A stretch of 64,000 nucleotides of DNA, from the NCBI RefSeq assembly GCF_000518665.1, contig NZ_JAEA01000012.1:123536-187535 (forward strand), read 5' to 3'. The number at the start of each line of letters is the position of its first letter. Position 1 is the first letter of the stretch. Below, one piece after another: positions 9,617 to 18,636 of the stretch. The notes below the pieces were generated by a model, which was given only the letters and a program-made list of their open reading frames with translations, did no database searches and was not told the DNA's origin. Both the position numbers and the translations under genes were made by a program. The DNA is from Microvirga flocculans ATCC BAA-817. Its GTDB lineage: Bacteria > Pseudomonadota > Alphaproteobacteria > Rhizobiales > Beijerinckiaceae.

Positions 9617-9991
9617 GGTTTTACTTTCTTTCACGCAAGGCCTTGGAGAGGGCTCCCCAGAGCGGAGGTCGGGCGCCCTCGATGCCGTCGACGTCAGGCC
9701 TTGAGAATCAGATATTTCTATCATTTCGTGCGGTCATGCAAAAGTTTCGTGCGTGGCTTCGATGCAACATCCTTGCGCGGGTGAACTTAGGGTGACGGTT
9801 TCGTTCGCCTAGTCCCGGCCTGCCTGAATCGACCCGGTATGGACAGCGCGGCCCAGGACGGGACGGAGGAGGCCGGAAAGGAAGGGATCGCAGCCTCTTG
9901 CGAAGGCGGCCGCTTGTCCTGAATAATGGCCCCATGTTGTCGCGTCGCCGCTTCCTCCCCCTCATGAACGCCTGCGCATCGGACCGCTTCC
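9617..9991. other. Gene-free spacer, 375 bases
   Basis: This spacer separates the receiver gene (minus strand) from the glutamine amidotransferase gene (plus strand), so it should hold both promoters. No convincing ORF, RNA or repeat was found. Short frames here have no ribosome-binding site or family features. Confidence 0.5.
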
Positions 9992-10720
9992 ATGCCTAGG
10001 CGGGCCCTCAAAGCACCGGTTCTCATCGTCCTGCACCAGGAGCACTCGACTCCCGGCCGGGTCGGGCGCCTCCTTCTGGAGCGCGGCTATTCCCTCGACA
10101 TCCGCCGCCCGCGCTTCGGCGATCCGCTGCCGGAGACCCTCGCGGAGCATACCGGCGCCGTGATCTTCGGCGGTCCCATGAGCGCCAACGATCCGGACGA
10201 TTTCGTCAAGACCGAGATCGACTGGATCGAGGTGCCGCTCAAGGAGAACAAGCCGTATCTGGGCCTCTGCCTCGGGGCGCAGATGATGGCCAAGCACCTG
10301 GGCGCCCGCGTCTGGACCCACCCGGAGGGCCGGGCCGAGATCGGCTATTACCCCCTGCTGCCCACGGCGGCCGGGGAGAGGCTGAGCGAGGATTGGGGCG
10401 TGCCATGGCCGGGCCATGTCTATCACTGGCACCGCGAAGGCTTCGATTGTCCTTCGGGAGCCGAAACCCTGGCGACGGGCGACGATTTCCCGACCCAGGC
10501 GATCCGCGCCGGCGAGAAGGCCTTCGGCCTCCAGTTCCATCCGGAGGTGACGCACGCCATGCTCTGCCGCTGGACCGTCGTCGCCGAAGAGCGGCTGTGC
10601 ATGCCCGGTGCGCAGGACCGGGTGCGCCAGATCGACGGGCGCTATCAGTACGACCCGCATGTTTCCCGCTGGCTCGACCGGTTTCTCGACCATTGGCTCG
10701 ACGAGGGCGCGCGCGCATGA
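9992..10720 (+). CDS. Class I glutamine amidotransferase-like protein
   Basis: A 242-residue soluble protein of the GMP-synthase-like class I glutamine amidotransferase family, which hydrolyses glutamine and passes ammonia on. The nucleophile Cys is in the elbow PYLGLCLGAQMM (about residue 92) and the His-Glu pair is in LQFHPEVTHAM (about 183-185). Early oxyanion residues appear as GAVIFGGPMSAND. There is no synthetase domain, so it is a stand-alone amidotransferase of unknown acceptor, possibly of the gamma-glutamyl hydrolase type. Its stop overlaps the start of the following GNAT gene (ATGA), which implies translational coupling. Confidence 0.85.
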   Translation: MPRRALKAPVLIVLHQEHSTPGRVGRLLLERGYSLDIRRPRFGDPLPETLAEHTGAVIFGGPMSANDPDDFVKTEIDWIEVPLKENKPYLGLCLGAQMMAKHLGARVWTHPEGRAEIGYYPLLPTAAGERLSEDWGVPWPGHVYHWHREGFDCPSGAETLATGDDFPTQAIRAGEKAFGLQFHPEVTHAMLCRWTVVAEERLCMPGAQDRVRQIDGRYQYDPHVSRWLDRFLDHWLDEGARA

Positions 10721-11232
10721 GTGGCGGGACCATTCTCGTCACGGAGCGCCTGCGGCTCTGCCCATGGCAGGACGAGGACTTTCCGCTGTTTGCGGCCTTG
10801 CATGGCGATCCGGATGTCCAGCGCTTCCTGGAGGCGGGAGAGGATGCCTGGGACGAGCCGATCCTCCGGGAAAAGTTCGCGCGCTTTCGCGCCGATTACG
10901 CCGCGCACGGCTGGTCGAAGTTCAAGGCTCTCGACGCGCAGGGCCGGTTCGTCGGCCGCGCGGGCTTCAGCCGCTTCGATGAGACGGGCGAGCTCGAACT
11001 CGGCTACAGCTTCAGGCGCGACGTCTGGGGCCAGGGCTATGCAACGGAGGTGGCGAGCGCCCTGCTGAGGTGGATCTATGGAGTTGCGCCCATCGATCAT
11101 GTGATCGGCTTCGCGGTCGCCGAGCACAAGGCATCCCGCAGGGTGCTGGAGAAGGCCGGAATGACGTTCACGGGCCTGAGGGGCATCAACGGCATTCCCA
11201 ACGCCTTCTACCGGCACGACCGCCCCGCCTGA
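10717..11232 (+). CDS. GNAT family N-acetyltransferase (RimJ/RimL-like)
   Basis: A 171-residue acetyltransferase that begins TILVTERLRLCPW, the usual opening of the RimJ/RimL-type GNAT group. The acetyl-CoA binding motif is RRDVWGQGYATEVASALL (about 95-113), preceded by LELGYSF. The later EHKASRRVLEKAGM segment is also standard for this group. The start ATG at 10717 overlaps the previous stop (ATGA). The frame stays open upstream but runs through the amidotransferase, so the short start is correct. The acetylated substrate cannot be predicted. Confidence 0.88.
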   Translation: MSGGTILVTERLRLCPWQDEDFPLFAALHGDPDVQRFLEAGEDAWDEPILREKFARFRADYAAHGWSKFKALDAQGRFVGRAGFSRFDETGELELGYSFRRDVWGQGYATEVASALLRWIYGVAPIDHVIGFAVAEHKASRRVLEKAGMTFTGLRGINGIPNAFYRHDRPA

Positions 11233-11244
11233 CGGCCTTCGCCT

Positions 11245-12678
11245 TCACGTGGCGTCGAATTCGAAGGGCGAGACGCCGCGCCTCATCTCGTCCACGATCA
11301 GCGCATGCATGAGCGGCGGCGCGGCCCGCTGCGGGCAGGCGGCGCGCTCGCACAGGCGGCAATTGACGCCGATGGGCGTGGCATCCGCCGAGGCGAGGTC
11401 GAGCCCCCGCGCATAGACGAGGCGATGGGCGTATTTCAGCTCGCAGCCGAGGCCCACCACGAATTGCGGATCGGGCGCGCCCCAGGGGTTGAAGGCGCGT
11501 TTGACCGTGCGGGCCACGGAGAACCAGCGTGAGGAATCCGGCAACTCGACGATCTGGGTCGCCACCTGGCCCGGCGAGCGGAAGGTGGAGTGCAGGTTCC
11601 AGAGCGGGCAGGTGCCGCCGAACTGGGAGAAGGGGAAGCGGCCCGACGAGAAGCGCTTCGACACGTTGCCCGCCGCGTCCACGCGCACGAGGAAGAAGGG
11701 GATGCCCCGCGCTCCCGGACGGGCGAGGGTCGTGAGCCGGTGCGCCACCTGCTCGAAGCTCGCGCCGAAACGCGCCCCTAGCACCTCCACGTCGTAGCCC
11801 AGGGCCTCCGCCGCCGCATGGAACTTGCCGTAGGGCATCATGAGGGCGCCAGCGAAGTAATTGCCGAAGGAGACCCTGAGCAGGCGCCGGGCCGGGCCGT
11901 CCGCGGGCTCCAGCCGCGCGGCCAGCGCGTCGATGGTCTCGCGCATCTCCGCGAAGGCCAGCTGATAGGCGGCCTGGAAGGTGCGTCCCGAAGGATCCAC
12001 CATTTCCGAGATCAGGAGCTGGCGGCGGTGATGGTCGTAGCGGCGCAGGTTGTCCGACATCACGTCGATGGGCATGACGCGCACGCGGATGCCGTGCTTC
12101 GCGCGCAGCCGCTCGGCGATCGCGAAGAAGGGCTCGTGCCCCGTCACGGCGAGATCCGAGGCCAGGGTTTCGGCCGCTTCGTCCAGCTCCGGGAAATGGT
12201 TCTTGGCCTCGTGGATCAGCTCGCGCACCCGGTCGACCGGGTTCACCTGCGGCGCGTCCTCGGCGCGGTCCCGGTCGCTGAGGTTCGGGGTCACCGCCTC
12301 CCGGGCGCCGCGCATGGCCTGATAGGCGCGGTAGAGGCGGTTGATGGCGTCCACGAGGGAGGGGGCGCTCTCGATGGTCTCGCGCAGCTCGAGCCGCGCC
12401 ACCGGGGTGCTGCGGAACAGCGGATCGGCGAAAACCTCCTCCAGCTCCGATGCGGTGCGCTCGTGGTCGTCGTTGGCGAATTCGCGCGGGTCCAGCGAAT
12501 AGGCATGGGCGAGGCGGATGAGCACCTGCGCCGTGATCGGGCGCTGGTTGCGTTCCATGAGGTTCAGGTAACTGGGCGAGAGCCCGAGCTCCTCGGCCAT
12601 GCGGGCCTGGCTCAAATTGAGGTCCCGCCGCAGGCGCTTGAGGCGGGGGCCGACAAAGAGTTTTCTGCTCTCATCCAT
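11245..12678 (-). CDS. XRE/ScfR-type transcriptional regulator of short-chain acyl metabolism
   Basis: A 477-residue regulator. An N-terminal XRE helix-turn-helix (about 8-62; LSQARMAEELGLSPSYLNLMERNQRPI) is followed by a middle domain related to IrrE/ImmA peptidases. The metal-binding HExxH motif is not present there; the equivalent helix reads QAAYQLAFAEMRE. A C-terminal DUF2083-like region is rich in Cys (GVNCRLCERAACPQRA). RamB, ScfR and MccR relatives sense acyl-CoA-type ligands and control acetate, propionate or glyoxylate-shunt genes. A perfect inverted repeat on its own start codon (12677-12698) suggests autoregulation. Confidence 0.85.
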   Translation of the reverse strand: MDESRKLFVGPRLKRLRRDLNLSQARMAEELGLSPSYLNLMERNQRPITAQVLIRLAHAYSLDPREFANDDHERTASELEEVFADPLFRSTPVARLELRETIESAPSLVDAINRLYRAYQAMRGAREAVTPNLSDRDRAEDAPQVNPVDRVRELIHEAKNHFPELDEAAETLASDLAVTGHEPFFAIAERLRAKHGIRVRVMPIDVMSDNLRRYDHHRRQLLISEMVDPSGRTFQAAYQLAFAEMRETIDALAARLEPADGPARRLLRVSFGNYFAGALMMPYGKFHAAAEALGYDVEVLGARFGASFEQVAHRLTTLARPGARGIPFFLVRVDAAGNVSKRFSSGRFPFSQFGGTCPLWNLHSTFRSPGQVATQIVELPDSSRWFSVARTVKRAFNPWGAPDPQFVVGLGCELKYAHRLVYARGLDLASADATPIGVNCRLCERAACPQRAAPPLMHALIVDEMRRGVSPFEFDAT

Positions 12679-12698
12679 TTGTAAATCTTTTTACAAAT
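12677..12698. promoter_or_regulatory. Candidate operator on the ScfR-type start codon
   Basis: The arms ATTTGTAAA (12677-12685) and TTTACAAAT (12690-12698) form a perfect 9-bp inverted repeat with a 4-base spacer. The left arm includes part of the regulator's start codon. Half-site matches recur nearby: TTTACAA at 12723-12729 and TGTAAAC at 12847-12853. RamB-type regulators are known to bind A/T-rich TTTGCAAA-like sites, so autorepression is a reasonable inference. Confidence 0.65.
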
Positions 12699-12918
12699 TG
12701 ACCGATCTGATGGTGTCGTCCATTTACAAGGCTACTTTTCTTTTGAAATCAGCCATTGAAACAAAGACTTCTTCTGGAATTATATCCCTCAGACGCCCTG
12801 CCGACGCAGACTACTTTGTGGGTCGGAGGGGCACCTTGTCAACGGATGTAAACTTTATGATGAGGCTCTGCGCGCGAAGGAAGGCGGCGGGGTCCCGATC
12901 GGAGAACGGAGAACGGCC

Positions 12919-13128
12919 ATGCAAAAGTCACGTTTCTGGGTGGTTGGCGGCGAGTACACCTCCTGCGACTGCGAAACCATGATCCAGGGCACGGAACGCG
13001 TCGTGGGTCCCTTCGAGAGCCGCACGGAGGCCGAGCGCACCTGGCGTTCCCTCTCCGAGGATCACCGGCCGCAGGCGCAGATCCGTTTCACCATCGCCCA
13101 GGAACCTCCGACGACCCTGAGCGCCTGA
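12919..13128 (+). CDS. DUF4170 family small protein
   Basis: A 69-residue cytoplasmic protein matching the compact alphaproteobacterial DUF4170 family: FWVVGGEYT near the start, VVGPFESRTEAERTWRSLSE in the middle, and a C-terminal RFTIAQE strand. Function is unknown. A good ribosome-binding site (GGAGAACGG) sits just before the ATG. It is monocistronic, divergent from the ScfR-type regulator, and followed by a strong terminator. Confidence 0.8.
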   Translation: MQKSRFWVVGGEYTSCDCETMIQGTERVVGPFESRTEAERTWRSLSEDHRPQAQIRFTIAQEPPTTLSA

Positions 13129-13158
13129 GAGGCCACCAACCGCGCTTGAGGGGCGTTA

Positions 13159-13190
13159 CCCGCCGGAGGCTTCGTCCTCCGGCGGGTTTT
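13159..13190 (+). terminator. Rho-independent terminator after the DUF4170 gene
   Basis: A perfect 11-bp stem, CCCGCCGGAGG (13159-13169) with CCTCCGGCGGG (13176-13186), closes a 6-base loop and is followed by TTTT. Confidence 0.9.
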
Positions 13191-13260
13191 CTGTCTCGTC
13201 CGCTCACGTCTTCGTCCGTGCCCCTCTGCCTCAATCCCGCAGCTGTCGTCTTTGTCATGT

Positions 13261-13309
13261 GCCGCATTTTTGAACGGCGAACCGGATCCACTTCGCCGAA
13301 AAGCGCTCT
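13261..13309. repeat. Intergenic palindromic repeat, copy B (inverted relative to copy A)
   Basis: The reverse complement carries TTCGGCGAAGTGGATC and GGTTCGCCG, matching 3313-3360 over nearly the whole length. It lies 37 bases upstream of the osmoprotectant binding-protein gene. Confidence 0.7.
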
Positions 13310-13345
13310 AGATGCAGCGAGGCAGGATTTCACAAGGGGATTTCC

Positions 13346-14260
13346 ATGAAGACCGTCCTCAAGCCGCTCGCCTTCGCCTTTGCCCTCGGCTTCGCGGCCA
13401 TGAACGCCGCCAGCGCCGACGTGGTCGTCTCCTCCAAGATCGATACCGAAGGGTCGGTCCTCGGCAACATCATCCTGCTCACGCTCAACGCCAACGGCAT
13501 CAAGACGCAGGACCGGATCCAGCTCGGAGCCACGCCCGTGGTCCGCAAGGCGATCACGGCGGGCGAGATCGACATCTATCCCGAATATACCGGCAATGCG
13601 GGCTTCTTCTTCAACAAGGCGGACGATCCTCTCTGGAAGGATGCGGCGAAGGGATACGCGGCGGCCAAGACGCTCGATTACGACGCCAACAAGATCGTCT
13701 GGCTCGATCCCGCGCCCGCCAACAACACCTGGGCCATCGCCCTGCGCAAGGATGTGGCCGAGGCGAACAAGCTGAAGACCATGTCCGATTTCGGCCAATG
13801 GGTCGCCAAGGGCGGCAAGGTCGTGCTCGCGGCCTCCGCCGAGTTCGTGAACTCGGAAGCGGCCCTGCCAGCCTTCCAGAAGACATACGATTTCAAGATG
13901 AAGCCCGAACAGCTCATCGTGCTCTCCGGCGGCGACACGGCGGCGACCATCAAGGCGGCGGCCGAGCAGACGAACGGCGCCAATGCCGCCATGGTCTACG
14001 GCACCGACGGCGGCATCGCGCCCTCGGGCCTCGTGGTCATGGCGGACGACAAGGCCGTGCAGCCCGTCTATGCTCCCGCGCCCATCGTTCGCGAGGCCGT
14101 TCTCAAGGAGAATCCCAAGATCGCCGAGATCCTGAAACCCGTCTTCGCCTCTCTCGATCTCGCCACGCTCCAGGAGCTGAACGCCCGCGTCCAGGTGGGC
14201 GGCGAGCCTGCGAAGGCCGTGGCGACGGATTACCTGAAGTCCAAGGGCTTCCTGAAGTGA
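13346..14260 (+). CDS. osmF: Osmoprotectant ABC transporter, periplasmic binding protein
   Basis: A 304-residue OpuAC/OsmF-type binding protein that captures glycine betaine, choline or related quaternary amines in the periplasm. A signal peptide (about 1-24, ending NAASA) precedes VVVSSKIDTEGSVLGN. The DIYPEYTGN motif (about 73-81) is the family hallmark. It opens a four-gene unit in the order binding protein, long permease, ATPase, short permease, the same order as E. coli yehZYXW (osmF). That match supports the low-affinity, stationary-phase/osmotic class rather than ProU. The substrate is not proven. Confidence 0.88.
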   Translation: MKTVLKPLAFAFALGFAAMNAASADVVVSSKIDTEGSVLGNIILLTLNANGIKTQDRIQLGATPVVRKAITAGEIDIYPEYTGNAGFFFNKADDPLWKDAAKGYAAAKTLDYDANKIVWLDPAPANNTWAIALRKDVAEANKLKTMSDFGQWVAKGGKVVLAASAEFVNSEAALPAFQKTYDFKMKPEQLIVLSGGDTAATIKAAAEQTNGANAAMVYGTDGGIAPSGLVVMADDKAVQPVYAPAPIVREAVLKENPKIAEILKPVFASLDLATLQELNARVQVGGEPAKAVATDYLKSKGFLK

Positions 14261-14313
14261 TGTGACGCCCCGATCCGGCGAACGGGCGGGGATCGACAAG
14301 GGCCGGACGCCGC

Positions 14314-15525
14314 GTGAACACGATCTCTTCCCGAACGACCGCCTCCGGCATGACCTCCTTGCGCTCCATCCCCTCCCTCGATCGGCTCGGAAGCGTGCTC
14401 GCCCTCCTGATCGGCGTCGCGCTGCTGGCGGCCCCCTTCATCACGTACCGGGCCAATCGCATCGTCGCGGGCGAAGGGCGCATGCTGGCCGATGCGCTTC
14501 CCTCGAAGCCCGCCGTCGCCGTCATCGCCGTGGTGCTGGCCATCGCCTTCTGCGCGGCCTTCGTCCGCAAGCCGCTGGTGCGTCTGGGGGCGGCCGCTCT
14601 CGGCCTGGCCGCGATCCTTCCCGCCGCCGGGTGGTCCGCGAGCTTCGTCACGCCGGACGGCAATGCCTTCGCGCGCGTCTCGCCCTCGACCGGGTTCTGG
14701 CTGCTTGCGCTGGCCTTCGCGCTGCTCGCGGCCGATGCGCTGGCCCGCCTGCGCCTCGGGCCCTGGGCGAGGTTGCTCGCGCTGGCCGTGGCGGCGGGAG
14801 CGGTCGCACTGCTGCTGGCATCGGGCGCTTGGGACGATCTGTCCCTCCTCAAGGAATATGCGAACCGCGCGGACAGCTTCTGGCGCGAGGCGCGCCGGCA
14901 TCTCTGGCTCGCCCTCGGCTCCATGGCGGCGGCCTGCCTCGTCGGGTTGCCGCTCGGCATCCTGGGCCATCGCATCCGCGCCATGCGGATTGCGGTCCTT
15001 CAGGGGCTCACCATCGTGCAGACGATCCCCAGCATCGCGCTCTTCGGCATCCTGATCGCGCCTCTCGGATTCCTCGCCGCTCAGGTGCCGCTCGCGGCGG
15101 CCCTCGGCATACACGGCATCGGCGCGGCGCCCGCCTTCATCGCGCTCTTTCTCTATTCCCTGCTGCCGGTCGTCGCCAACACGGTGACGGGTCTCGATCA
15201 GGTGCCCGCAGCCGTCATCGATGCGGCGCGCGGCATGGGTCTCTCGCGGCGGCAGCGCCTGGTGCAGGTCGAGCTGCCGCTCGCCTTTCCGGTCATTCTC
15301 GCGGGAATCCGCATCGCGCTGGTGCAGAATCTGGGCCTCGCCACCATCGCCGCGCTGATCGGGGGAGGGGGATTCGGCACCTTCGTCTTCCAGGGCATCG
15401 GGCAGACGGCCATCGACCTCGTGCTGCTCGGCGCGATTCCCACGGTGGCCCTGTCCTTCGCCGCGGCCATCGTCCTCGATGCGATCATCGATCTGACACA
15501 GCGGGGTGCGCATGATCGACATTGA
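14314..15525 (+). CDS. yehY: Osmoprotectant ABC transporter permease (long, YehY-like)
   Basis: A 403-residue inner-membrane permease. The N-terminal third adds several extra hydrophobic helices (about 20-190) before the standard BPD permease domain (about 200-395), as in YehY. The EAA-type loop contacting the ATPase reads AARGMGLSRRQRLVQVELPLAFPVILAGIR (split here by description: AARGMGLSRRQ then ELPLAFPVI). The GTG at 14314 gives the listed start; an ATG at 14350 is an alternative. Its 3' end overlaps the ATPase gene. Confidence 0.85.
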   Translation: MNTISSRTTASGMTSLRSIPSLDRLGSVLALLIGVALLAAPFITYRANRIVAGEGRMLADALPSKPAVAVIAVVLAIAFCAAFVRKPLVRLGAAALGLAAILPAAGWSASFVTPDGNAFARVSPSTGFWLLALAFALLAADALARLRLGPWARLLALAVAAGAVALLLASGAWDDLSLLKEYANRADSFWREARRHLWLALGSMAAACLVGLPLGILGHRIRAMRIAVLQGLTIVQTIPSIALFGILIAPLGFLAAQVPLAAALGIHGIGAAPAFIALFLYSLLPVVANTVTGLDQVPAAVIDAARGMGLSRRQRLVQVELPLAFPVILAGIRIALVQNLGLATIAALIGGGGFGTFVFQGIGQTAIDLVLLGAIPTVALSFAAAIVLDAIIDLTQRGAHDRH

Positions 15526-16450
15526 GCATCTCACCAAGCGCTACGGCGCAACCACGGTCGTCGACGACGTGTCCTTCCGCGTGGAGGAGGGCACGGTCGC
15601 GGTCGTGGTCGGCACCTCGGGAGCGGGCAAGTCGACCCTGCTGCGCATGATCAACCGCCTCGTGGAACCGAGCGCGGGCCGCGTCCTCATCGACGGCAAG
15701 GACACGATGACGATTCCGGAGGACGAGCTGCGCCACCGCATCGGCTACGTGATCCAGGGATACGGACTCTTTCCGCATCGCACGGTCGCGCAGAACATCG
15801 CCACGGTGCCGCGCCTGCTCGGCTGGGACAGGCGGCGCATCGCGGCGCGCGTCGAGGAGCTGCTCGACCTCTTCCAGCTCGATGCGGCGGAGTTCGCGAC
15901 GAAATTTCCGCACCAGCTGTCCGGCGGCCAGCAGCAGCGGGTAGGCGTCGCCCGCGCCCTTGCGGCCAAGCCCGCCGTTCTTCTGATGGACGAGCCCTTC
16001 GGCGCGCTCGATCCGGTGATCCGCGGCAAGGCGCAGGACGACCTGCGCGCGATCCAGAAGCGCCTCGGCACCACCATCATGCTCGTGACCCACGACATGA
16101 ACGAGGCGTTTCATCTCGGCGACCGCATCGCCGTCATGGACCGGGCGCGGCTCCTGCAATATGCCTCTCCGGCCGATATCCTGACGCATCCTGCGGAAGC
16201 CTTCGTCGAGGAGCTCGTGGGCACGACGGAGCGCCCGTTCCGTCTCCTGTCGCTGACGACGGTTCAGGACGCCCTCGAGCCCGGAAGCGCCGAAGGGCAG
16301 CCGGTTCCGCTTTCCGCCAGCCTGCGCGATGCGCTCTCGCAGCTGATCTGGCTCGGCAGGCAGGCGCTGCCCGTCACCGATTCGTCCGGCGCGCCGGTCG
16401 GACGCATCAGCGTGGACCGCATCCTCCGGCACGGTCGCGCTGACCCATGA
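15512..16450 (+). CDS. yehX: Osmoprotectant ABC transporter ATP-binding protein
   Basis: A 312-residue ATPase of the OpuA/ProV/YehX class that powers import from the cytoplasmic face. Walker A is GTSGAGKST, the Q loop lies in GYVIQGYGLFPH, the signature is LSGGQQQR, Walker B is VLLMDEPFGALD, and the switch His is in LVTHDMNEA. A C-terminal extension after about residue 240 may be regulatory. ATG 15512 is preferred; a GTG two codons earlier is possible. The gene overlaps both the upstream permease and, by ATGA, the next permease. Confidence 0.9.
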   Translation: MIDIEHLTKRYGATTVVDDVSFRVEEGTVAVVVGTSGAGKSTLLRMINRLVEPSAGRVLIDGKDTMTIPEDELRHRIGYVIQGYGLFPHRTVAQNIATVPRLLGWDRRRIAARVEELLDLFQLDAAEFATKFPHQLSGGQQQRVGVARALAAKPAVLLMDEPFGALDPVIRGKAQDDLRAIQKRLGTTIMLVTHDMNEAFHLGDRIAVMDRARLLQYASPADILTHPAEAFVEELVGTTERPFRLLSLTTVQDALEPGSAEGQPVPLSASLRDALSQLIWLGRQALPVTDSSGAPVGRISVDRILRHGRADP

Positions 16451-17214
16451 GAGCGCAAGCGGTCCTTCTTCGCGCGGCGGCTCTTCTCCTGCTCGTGGCG
16501 TTCGTTGCGCGGCCGCAGCTCTTTGCCTTCGCATTCGAGCCGCTCACCGCGAACAACGCGTCGGCGATCTACGATCAGGGCAGTCTCCTCGCGCTCACCC
16601 TGTCGCATCTGCGCACGGTGTTTCTCGCGACTCTCGCGAGTTCCGTTCTGGCCGTGACGCTCGGCGTCTTCGTCACGCGTCCCTTCGGGCAGGAGTTCCT
16701 GCCGCTGTCGCGCAGCCTCGTGAATATCGGCCAGACCTTTCCGCCCGTCGCGGTGCTGGCGATTGCGGTGCCGCTCGTCGGATTCGGCGAGAAGCCCACC
16801 TTCATCGCGCTCTTTCTCTACGGCCTCCTGCCGATCTTCGAGAACACCCTCACCGGATTGGCGGATGTGGAGCCGCAGACGCTGGAGGCTGCCAAGGGCA
16901 TGGGCATGAATGCCCGCCAGCGCCTGATCCAGGTGGAGCTGCCTCTCGCGCTGCCGGTGATCCTCGCGGGCATCCGGCTCTCGGTCATCATCAGCCTCGG
17001 CACCGCCACCATCGGCTCGACGGTGGCGGCCAAGGGGCTGGGCGAGGTCATCATCGCCGGCCTGCAATCCAACAACGTCGCCTTCATCCTCCAGGGCGGA
17101 TTGGTGGTCGCGCTGCTGGCGGTTCTCATTCACGGCGGATTGGCAGCGGTGGAGCGCGCCGTGGCCCGGCGGCTGGGCCGTCCGGCTGGGGCGGCGACGT
17201 CCCAGCCGTCTTGA
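16447..17214 (+). CDS. yehW: Osmoprotectant ABC transporter permease (short, YehW-like)
   Basis: A 255-residue BPD-type permease with about six hydrophobic helices. The ATPase-contact loop is visible as AAKGMGMNARQRLIQVELP, close in sequence to the same loop in the longer permease of this operon. It starts within the ATPase stop (ATGA), so translation is coupled. It is the last gene of the yehZYXW-like operon; the amidase begins 56 bases later and may be read through. Confidence 0.87.
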   Translation: MRAQAVLLRAAALLLLVAFVARPQLFAFAFEPLTANNASAIYDQGSLLALTLSHLRTVFLATLASSVLAVTLGVFVTRPFGQEFLPLSRSLVNIGQTFPPVAVLAIAVPLVGFGEKPTFIALFLYGLLPIFENTLTGLADVEPQTLEAAKGMGMNARQRLIQVELPLALPVILAGIRLSVIISLGTATIGSTVAAKGLGEVIIAGLQSNNVAFILQGGLVVALLAVLIHGGLAAVERAVARRLGRPAGAATSQPS

Positions 17215-17270
17215 CAGCGGGCGCCCGCTCGGGTGCTAACCTTCCTGTCCCGCCTTCCATTCGGTGTTTC

Positions 17271-18569
17271 ATGACGACGATCCGAGACAAGCTCGAAACC
17301 ATCCTCGCGCGCCTGGAAAGGCGCGCCGCCGAGGAGCGCGTGTTCCTGCGCCTTTACGAAGATGCGGCCCGCGCCGCGGCGGACGCCGCCGACGCGCGCA
17401 AGCGCGCAGGCGTCTCCTTGGGCCCGCTCGACGGCGCGATCGTCTCGATCAAGGATCTCTTCGACGTGGCGGGAGAAACCACCCTGGCGGGCTCCGTCGC
17501 CCTGCGCGACAGGCCGCCCGCGGCGCGGGACGCCGCCATCGTCCGCCGGTTGCGCCAGGCGGGGGCGGTGATCCTGGGCAAAACCAACATGGTCGAGTTC
17601 GCCTATTCGGGGATCGGCCTCAACCCGCATTACGGCACGCCCGGCAATGCGGCCGATCCGCTGCGGGTTCCCGGCGGCTCCTCGTCGGGGGCCGGCGTTT
17701 CCGTGGCCGAGGGAACGAGCGAGATTTCCATCGGCAGCGATACGGGCGGCTCGGTGCGCATTCCGGCGGCCTTCAACGGCGTCGTTGGCTTCAAGCCCAC
17801 CGCCCGCCGCATCCCGCTGGAGGGCGTATTCCCGCTCTCGCCCAGCCTCGATTCCGTGGGACCGCTTGCGAAGAGCGTCCAGGACTGTGCCGATGCGGAC
17901 GCCATCATGGCGGGCGAGGAGCCGCGCCCCGTCCAGCCCTGTCCGCTGGCGGGCTTGCGGATCGGCTTGCCGCGCGGACGCCTGTTCTCCGACACCGAGC
18001 CGATGGTGGCCCAGGCCTTCGAGGCGACCGTGAGCCGCCTGTCGCAGGCGGGCGCGCGCCTGTCGGAACACGACATCGACGATCTGCTCGAGGCCATGGC
18101 GCAGACCACGCGCGCCGCGTCCATCGCCTCCATCGAGGCGGCGGAGATCCATGCGGATTGGCTGACGGCGAAGGAGGCGGAGATCGACCCGCTCGTGGGG
18201 CCTTCCATCGCCCGCAGCGGCGCCGTTCCGGCTCCCGTCTACATCCGCATGCTCCGCGACCGGCGCGCGCTCGCCGCCGCCATGGACGAGCGCCTGTCGG
18301 CCATCGACGTGCTGGCCCTGCCGACCACCGCCATCTCCGCCCCGCCGATCGCGCCGCTGGAGGCGGACGAGAAGCTCTATCACCGGACGGATTGGCATAT
18401 CCTGCGCAACACGATGTTCGGCAATCAGTTCGATCTCACCGCCATCTCGCTGCCGATTCCCGGATGCGAGCGCCCCGTGGGCTTCATGCTGGTGGCGCGC
18501 CACGGGCAGGACAGGCGGCTTCTGGACATCGCGGCGGGCGTCGAGGCGATGCTGGCGCAGGGACGATGA
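17271..18569 (+). CDS. Amidase signature family enzyme
   Basis: A 432-residue soluble amidase with the Ser-cisSer-Lys triad: Lys in VSIKDLFDV (about 60), the Gly/Ser-rich PGGSSSGAG (cis-Ser, about 137), and the nucleophile Ser in GSDTGGSVRIPAA (about 161). It is shorter than GatA (about 485) and lacks gatB/gatC neighbours, so it is a stand-alone amide hydrolase. The start at 17271 (MTTIRDKLE) was preferred to an upstream in-frame codon at 17211. Position behind a betaine-type transporter hints at degradation of an imported amide, but this is speculative. Confidence 0.87.
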   Translation: MTTIRDKLETILARLERRAAEERVFLRLYEDAARAAADAADARKRAGVSLGPLDGAIVSIKDLFDVAGETTLAGSVALRDRPPAARDAAIVRRLRQAGAVILGKTNMVEFAYSGIGLNPHYGTPGNAADPLRVPGGSSSGAGVSVAEGTSEISIGSDTGGSVRIPAAFNGVVGFKPTARRIPLEGVFPLSPSLDSVGPLAKSVQDCADADAIMAGEEPRPVQPCPLAGLRIGLPRGRLFSDTEPMVAQAFEATVSRLSQAGARLSEHDIDDLLEAMAQTTRAASIASIEAAEIHADWLTAKEAEIDPLVGPSIARSGAVPAPVYIRMLRDRRALAAAMDERLSAIDVLALPTTAISAPPIAPLEADEKLYHRTDWHILRNTMFGNQFDLTAISLPIPGCERPVGFMLVARHGQDRRLLDIAAGVEAMLAQGR

Positions 18570-18636
18570 GCGGGCAGGCACGAAAGCGCGGGACTAGCGT
18601 TATGTCTCATCCGTGCCGAAGCCTGCGAGAACCGGG

